Shown here: piece by piece, positions 59,662 to 64,000 of the stretch | Numbering within the stretch: the stretch's first letter is position 1 | Layout: every line of letters starts with the position of its first letter | DNA from: Symbiodinium natans | Lineage: Eukaryota; Sar; Dinophyceae; Suessiales; Symbiodiniaceae | Direction: 5' to 3' | Assembly (NCBI GenBank): GCA_905221605.1 | Contig: CAJNDS010002184.1 | Location: 272,501-336,500 of the forward strand | DNA length: 64,000 nt | Program-made: the position numbers and the translations under genes | Notes under the pieces: generated by a model | The model's database searches: none | What the model saw: the letters and a program-made list of their open reading frames with translations, nothing else | What the model was told of the DNA's origin: nothing

Positions 59662-59760
59662 CTCAGGGCATGTCGGGGGTGGGGTGGGGGGGTGGGGTTG
59701 GGGGGGGGGCGGGGGGGTGGGGGAGTGCGGGGGGTGGGGGGGTTTTGGAGGGTTTTGCCA
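59580..59760. repeat. Poly-C tract (~50 nt) facing a G-rich tract
   Basis: 59609-59659 is nearly pure C; 59680-59745 is GGGGGTGGGG-type. Together they can form a long C-G hairpin, or i-motif plus G-quadruplex. The Pro/Gly ORFs here are artefacts. The tract length may be unreliable in assembly. Confidence 0.9.
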
Positions 59761-60384
59761 AAGGAGCCCCTTCCCTTTGGTCGATACGTCGTGCGGGTGG
59801 CGCGGTCCTCCATGAAAAAACTGTGCACCGACCCCCTTCACAGGTGCACCCTGACCCTCTCCCTACCCCCTCAATGGACTCTTGATCTCTATGCTGGCCG
59901 TGCCATTGCATTCAAAGGGCCGACCGTCGTGGCCGTAACCATGACGTACCTTGGCTTGCAGCCTATGTCTTTCCTTCGGGACGACATGAACCCTTAAAAC
60001 TCGTAGCATGTAGGGTTTTGGGTTCAGGGTTTAGGCCTAAGGCTAGTTCAGGGTATCATCTTGGGTTGTGAGGCAGACAAAACTACGGCACGATGCAGTT
60101 TTTGTGGCTTCTACAAGGCTGCAAGCTTGGCAAGCCGGAGCAGGACAATGACGCGGGTTTCGGGTGTAGGCCTTGGGGCTCAGACTAGGAACCTAAACCC
60201 AACACCCAGAAAATCCTAAACCCTCGCCCCAGAGCCTGGAACGAACCCAAAACCCGGCACCCTGAAAAATGTTTGTAAACCCCTACGCATCTACATAAAC
60301 GAACCGTCGCAAGCCCAAACTCCTCGGGGAGTTGCATGGCCCCTCTGTAGGGGAACCCCTTATATACCCCTACTCATCTACCCC

Positions 60385-60559
60385 ATCAGACCAAGTGGCC
60401 CGTACTTCAGAAACCTTTAAAGAAGGCATGCGGGACGGTACAATAAGGGATCATGTAGCTTTCCTTGACACCTTGACGTCACTGAAGGCCAGAGGGCCAG
60501 AAGGCTGTCCCGAAATCGAAGATTTCAGGCTCCACCTCAACGCCGTGTGCTTCTTTTGA
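60385..60559 (+). CDS. Possible exon (DQVARTSETFKEGMRDGTIR)
   Basis: The plus frame reads DQVARTSETFKEGMRDGTIR, DHVAFLDTLTSLKARGPEGC, PEIEDFRLHLNAVCFF and TGA. Good composition; acceptor not defined. Unknown family. Confidence 0.4.
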
Positions 60560-61255
60560 GGCTTCAGGGTTGAACCCTAAACCCTAAACCCTCAACCCTT
60601 AACCCTAAACCCTTATATAACCCTAAACCTTCGTGTAAGGTTTAGGGGCTTAGGGGCTTGGGGATTTGGGCGGCCTAGCTTAGGGGCGTTTACCTGCTTG
60701 GGATGGGGCCTGGGACTGGTGGTGTGGGTTAGGGTCTTCGGGTATTGGAGGTTTTGGGTTTAGATTGCTTTGTTGGCCTCTTGGCGTGTAAGGAGTGTTC
60801 AGTGATCTCGAGGCAACAGAAGCAAGCGTGGCGTGTTGGACGTGCCATGTGTAGGTTTACGGTTTCGGGATCCACTCACATGGGTTTGTGGGGGGAGGGG
60901 GGACGGATACATGCAGGTTTGTGGGCTCATGGTTTTCGACTGTCAACCCTAGACCCCCGAACCCCTTCAACCCACCAAACTTCGATGTCTCAGCGCCCGA
61001 AAACTTTGTCTCAGTTTTTTTTTGGCTCAGGGGTTTAGGGTTTGAGTCCTCGGGGTAAACCCTAGAAAACACTCCACCCTCAAAACCAAAAACCCTAAAC
61101 CCTAACCCCACCCCCCCAAAAAAAACAACAAAATAATCCCCCCCCCCCCCCCACAAGAACAAAAACAAATAATCCCCCCCCCCCCCCCCCGCCCAGAAAA
61201 AAAAGGACGCAAAACACTAGACCCCAAACCCGATTGTGGGTTGCATCCCGGGTAC

Positions 61256-61318
61256 CAAGGCAAAGATGGCCGCAGACACCAGCTGGAAGGCCAGCAGGAT
61301 CAGAATGGGCCCTGGCGT
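61256..61318 (-). CDS. Predicted TM exon, probably of the K+ channel-like gene
   Basis: Acceptor CCTCAAG|ACG, donor CCTTG|GTACCC. 21 codons TPGPILILLAFQLVSAAIFA(L): one hydrophobic helix. Same strand and upstream of the filter exon, so it could be the outer helix; the exon between (pore helix) was not found. Confidence 0.55.
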
Positions 61319-61761
61319 CTTGAGGCCGATTTGGGGGGGTTGGGCGGGGGCGGGGGGGGGGGGGATGGTTCAGTAGGGTTTAGGGTTTAGGGTTTAGGGC
61401 CTAGGGTCTAGGGTTTATCTCGAAAATCACAAAAGGCTTGGTCTGAAAAGGCCCAGGGATGCTTGTGGAGGCATGGAGGCATAGGGTTCAAGCCTTGAAC
61501 CCCCCCCCCCCCTCCCCCAAAGCTTCAAAGCTTCCGCGTTGCACAGTTGAGGGTCTAGGGTCTATGGGGGTTTCCGAACATCGGGGTACCGTATTGGGGG
61601 GGGGGGGACTGTATTTGGGGTACCTTCTTTTCGGAAATCCCCGCATCTATAGGGTTCAATTAAGGCTTAATCTGCCAGGGACGGGGGACCAGCGGCTGCG
61701 TCTTCTCGTGTGGTTTTTGCGGGCATGGCATGCTGCCAAGGGCACCCCGGCGTGACTTGAG

Positions 61762-62538
61762 CTAGGAGGGCCTCCGGCGCTTCCTGCTGCCTACGCTCGA
61801 GCTGTCGGCTTCCGACAGCAAACGCACAATCTCAACGCAGCCGCGCCTAGAGGCCCTACGGGCCAACTTCAGAGCTGTATCACCTTTCTCGTCCACCAAG
61901 TCCTTGTTCGCGCGGGCCTCCAGCAGCAAGCGCACAACTTCGACGTGTCTGTGTGCAGATGCCGCCATCAGAGCTGTTTTACCTTTCTTGTCTGTCAAGT
62001 CCTGCTTGGCGCCGGCCTCTAAGAGCAAACGCACGACCTCAACATGGCCATGGCGAGCAGCCTGCATGAGAGCTGTGAACCCGTTTCTGGTGGCCAAGTC
62101 CTTGCCGGCGCCGGCCTCCAGCAGCAAGCGTGCAACTTGGTCATGCCCCTGTGAAGATGCATACATCAGAGCTGTAATGCCAAACATGTCTGCCAAGTCC
62201 TTGTCGGCATCGGCGCCTAAGAGCAAACGCACGACGTCAACATTGCCTTCGAGAGCTGACCGCAAGAGAGCTGTGAACCCGTCTCTGTTGGCCAAGTCCT
62301 TGTCGGCACCGGCCTCTAGCAGCAGGCGTACTACTTCGAGGTGGCCACGCTGAGATGCCGCAGTCAAAGCCGTAAAGCTGTTGAACAAGTTGTCTTCCGC
62401 CAGGCCCGTGTCAGCCCCTCCTTCCAGCAGCAGAGCGACAACTTGCACATGGCCTTTTCGGGACGCTTGCACCAGAGCTGTCTTGCCCCGCGCATCGAGC
62501 ACGTCCGGGTCTTGGGGAAGCTGCAGCGCGGCCTCCAC
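61762..62538 (-). CDS. Ubiquitin-like/ankyrin-repeat protein, exon 2 (seven ankyrin repeats)
   Basis: 258 codons after acceptor CTCCTCAG. Seven ankyrin repeats of 33 residues (G-x-TAL-x-x-A-x-x-G-x-x-x-VVRLLLEAGA-x-x-D), the first two spaced by an NLFNS insertion. The C-terminus GSRKRRRPS is basic and could be a nuclear signal. Ankyrin stacks bind protein partners; with the N-terminal ubiquitin-like domain this may be an adaptor in the ubiquitin system, but that is inference. The gene is free of telomeric repeats. Repeat-to-repeat similarity at DNA level is high, so copy number may vary. Confidence 0.85.
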   Translation of the reverse strand: MEAALQLPQDPDVLDARGKTALVQASRKGHVQVVALLLEGGADTGLAEDNLFNSFTALTAASQRGHLEVVRLLLEAGADKDLANRDGFTALLRSALEGNVDVVRLLLGADADKDLADMFGITALMYASSQGHDQVARLLLEAGAGKDLATRNGFTALMQAARHGHVEVVRLLLEAGAKQDLTDKKGKTALMAASAHRHVEVVRLLLEARANKDLVDEKGDTALKLARRASRRGCVEIVRLLSEADSSSVGSRKRRRPS

Positions 62539-62744
62539 CTGAGGAGGGCGTGTAAGGCAGATTGTTCAACTTCGAGGTTCATAAGTGTAGGAAAATAGAC
62601 AGGGTAAAAGTATTACAGCCGTATTACAGCCAGACAAATTTTAGAAGCATGGGAATTATACTTGTAACCTTGCCTTAGGGTACGTATTATGCGAACCTCC
62701 AGGTAGAGTCACAGGTGCCACTACAGTTGAAAAGAAGCTCGCGC

Positions 62745-63020
62745 CTCGGCTGCAGCGTCCCGTTCTGCAGCTTCAACGAGTGCCTGCACCTGCATTCCTG
62801 CAACATCGGCGAAGGGCAGCAGCACCAGTTGCAGCTCCATGGGGGAGTCCAGCTCGACCGCATCCTCAAGCCCACGGCCGTCGAGAAGGAGCTTCTGCCG
62901 GAAGCGCGAGGGCACGCCTGGCAGCTGGCCCAAGCGCCGCTTCAGGGACCTAACGTCGCTCACCTCCCCGACGGCTATGCTCGCCACCTCCTCCCCGGAC
63001 AGCTTCCTTACGCGCAGCAT
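62745..63020 (-). CDS. Ubiquitin-like/ankyrin-repeat protein, exon 1 (ubiquitin-like domain)
   Basis: Start ATG at 63020; 92 codons: MLRVRKLSGEEVASIAVGEV, DVRSLKRRLGQLPGVPSRFR, QKLLLDGRGLEDAVELDSPM, LQLVLLPF. This is the beta-grasp ubiquitin-like pattern (L-x-G-x-x-L-x-D...; LVLLPF final strand). A GC donor (GCCGAG|GCGCGA) begins a 206-bp intron (62539-62744) joined in phase 0 to exon 2 (AAE|VEAALQL). The complete protein is 350 residues. The frame is open upstream to 63140, but this Met matches the domain start of related Symbiodiniaceae proteins. Confidence 0.85.
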
Positions 63021-63436
63021 GCCAGAGCAATTCGCAACGAGGGCACGGGTGCTCTGTGCCGATCTGACTGCACGGAAGACTACACGTCTTGTGAGCATAC
63101 TCTTCCTTGTCAAGCTCTTACAAGGCTGCGTGTCTCTCACGTGTGGTCACTCTTTACCATGGAAACTTCAGCATGCCCAAGGAAAGGTGCGAGGAAACCT
63201 AGGTCCGTGGCGTCCTTCCGCCTATCCTCACGTGACTGCGTGTGGGACCAAAATGTCGCAGCACAACCTGCCCTTGAATATGAGCTTAGACATGCACCTG
63301 AATTTACAAATGCATTAAATGTGTATATGTAAATGAATAAACAAGTAAATAAATAAATAAACAAAATATGTATAGATATATCCCTAAAACCCTAAACCCT
63401 CAACTCTCAGCCCGATAAACCCTAAGTGAAATAAGA

Positions 63437-63480
<44 letters not shown>

Positions 63481-63496
63481 CAGAGATAGAGATAGA

Positions 63497-63530
<34 letters not shown>

Positions 63531-63535
63531 AGAGA
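63437..63535. repeat. GA microsatellite
   Basis: About 45 dinucleotides with GATA interruptions; makes a spurious Ser/Leu ORF on minus. Confidence 0.95.
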
Positions 63536-63679
63536 GGGGGGATGGGGGGTGCTGATGAACCCTCAGCCGACTCTGGGTCCCGGAGTATCAAGCCCTACAG
63601 TAAAGCCTCTCAGCGCCTCATGGGCATTGGACCCGAAAATCCCCCCACCCTGAGCCCCTTCAACCCCCCCCTCCCCGCA

Positions 63680-63870
63680 CAGGGTTCAGGCAGGGTTCAG
63701 GGTTCAGGGTTTAGGGTTGAGGGTTAAGGGAGGGTTTAGGGTTTAGGGTTTAGGTTTTAGGGTTTAGGGTTCAGGGTTCAGGGTTCAGGGTTCAGGGTTT
63801 AGGGTCTAGTTTTTAGGGTTTAGGTTTTAGGGTTTAGGGTGGTTGGGGGGGGGGGGTTCGAGTTTAGGGT
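63680..63870 (+). repeat. Degenerate TTTAGGG/TTCAGGG block
   Basis: Alternating TTTAGGG and TTCAGGG units followed by a poly-G tract; continues as degenerate G-rich sequence to the window end. Confidence 0.9.
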
Positions 63871-64000
63871 ATCTTTGAGGGTCATGGGCTGTTGGGGTTT
63901 TGGGGTCCTAAGGTTTTGGCATGTAGTTTTAAGGGTCTTGGGGGTTTAGGCTGGGCATTGGAGCCGGGGGTTTAGAGAACCAGGGGTATTCGGTGTGCAG

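Noticed and set aside
63400-63591. Ser/Leu ORF in the GA repeat
   Set aside because: Pure microsatellite translation.
268-64000. CRISPR array from regularly repeated 7-mers
   Set aside because: No spacers and a eukaryotic telomeric motif; arrays are simple tandem repeats.
1-64000. A true chromosome end
   Set aside because: Blocks occur in both orientations throughout, with genes at both window ends, so they are internal.
1-64000. Reverse transcriptase, integrase or transposase genes explaining the repeats
   Set aside because: No YxDD, DDE or GIY-YIG type motif found in any frame I read; absence is not proof.
1-64000. tRNA, rRNA or snRNA genes
   Set aside because: No cloverleaf boxes, conserved rRNA strings or Sm-type elements recognised; a covariance-model search would be decisive.

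Overview
This window is nuclear DNA of a dinoflagellate, most likely a Symbiodiniaceae-type alga. Four things point there: plant/alveolate-type telomeric units (TTTAGGG/CCCTAAA) everywhere on both strands; short phase-matched exons joined by GT-AG but also GC-AG (and possibly GA-AG) introns; a ubiquitin-like plus ankyrin-repeat gene of the style common in Symbiodinium; and a large multidomain protein family that I recognise from memory of Symbiodiniaceae protein sets. There are no bacterial operons, rRNA or tRNA genes, or CRISPR arrays that I can see. Exon calls were made by hand from reading-frame continuity, splice dinucleotides and family resemblance; none has transcript support.

Layout. 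0-3 kb: telomere-like blocks, microsatellites and small exon islands. About 3.5-16 kb: one large minus-strand multi-exon gene (or two adjacent ones). In transcription order it holds an N-terminal segment, a basic AT-hook-like exon with a row of SUMO-consensus motifs, a DLFSG/CSSW methyltransferase-like module, a W-x-x-YLRR-IPxxW block, a helical KLRQLL/HGEE-type block, a GGQLLLGG / HGDEGRG block, a GLKGDW / CHMCD block and a C-terminal FPSGTGKGFDT / LFRLKPKIHM block. Several introns were resolved to the base and join in frame. 16.2-18.9 kb: ordinary sequence with an intact single-exon gene for a two-TM membrane protein. 19-42 kb and 47.5-61.5 kb: a mosaic of tiny exons (about 40-220 bp, both strands), telomeric-repeat blocks, poly-C/poly-G tracts and at least six families of small hairpin/terminal-inverted-repeat elements. 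It includes pieces of a K+ channel gene (58.5-61.3 kb), a pair of Cys-rich paralogues (35-36 and 39.4 kb), a secreted-protein-like gene (49.9-50.9 kb) and a PYGQN-repeat exon (41 kb). 42.7-47.2 kb: mostly free of telomeric repeats, with weak ORFs. 47.8-49.4 kb: a nearly identical ~550-bp tandem triplication. 61.76-63.02 kb: a complete two-exon ubiquitin-like/ankyrin gene.

Main idea. The telomeric unit on its G-rich strand reads GTTTAG, that is, GT...AG. In at least eight exon islands the 5' splice site I infer is the first GTTTAG of a telomere-like block, and one gene has such a block inside an intron that its paralogue lacks at the same codon boundary. This suggests that telomere-like repeats have been inserted genome-wide and are tolerated as, or actively make, introns. 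Alongside this, one short inverted-repeat element supplies a splice donor from within its own terminal repeat (an introner-like element).
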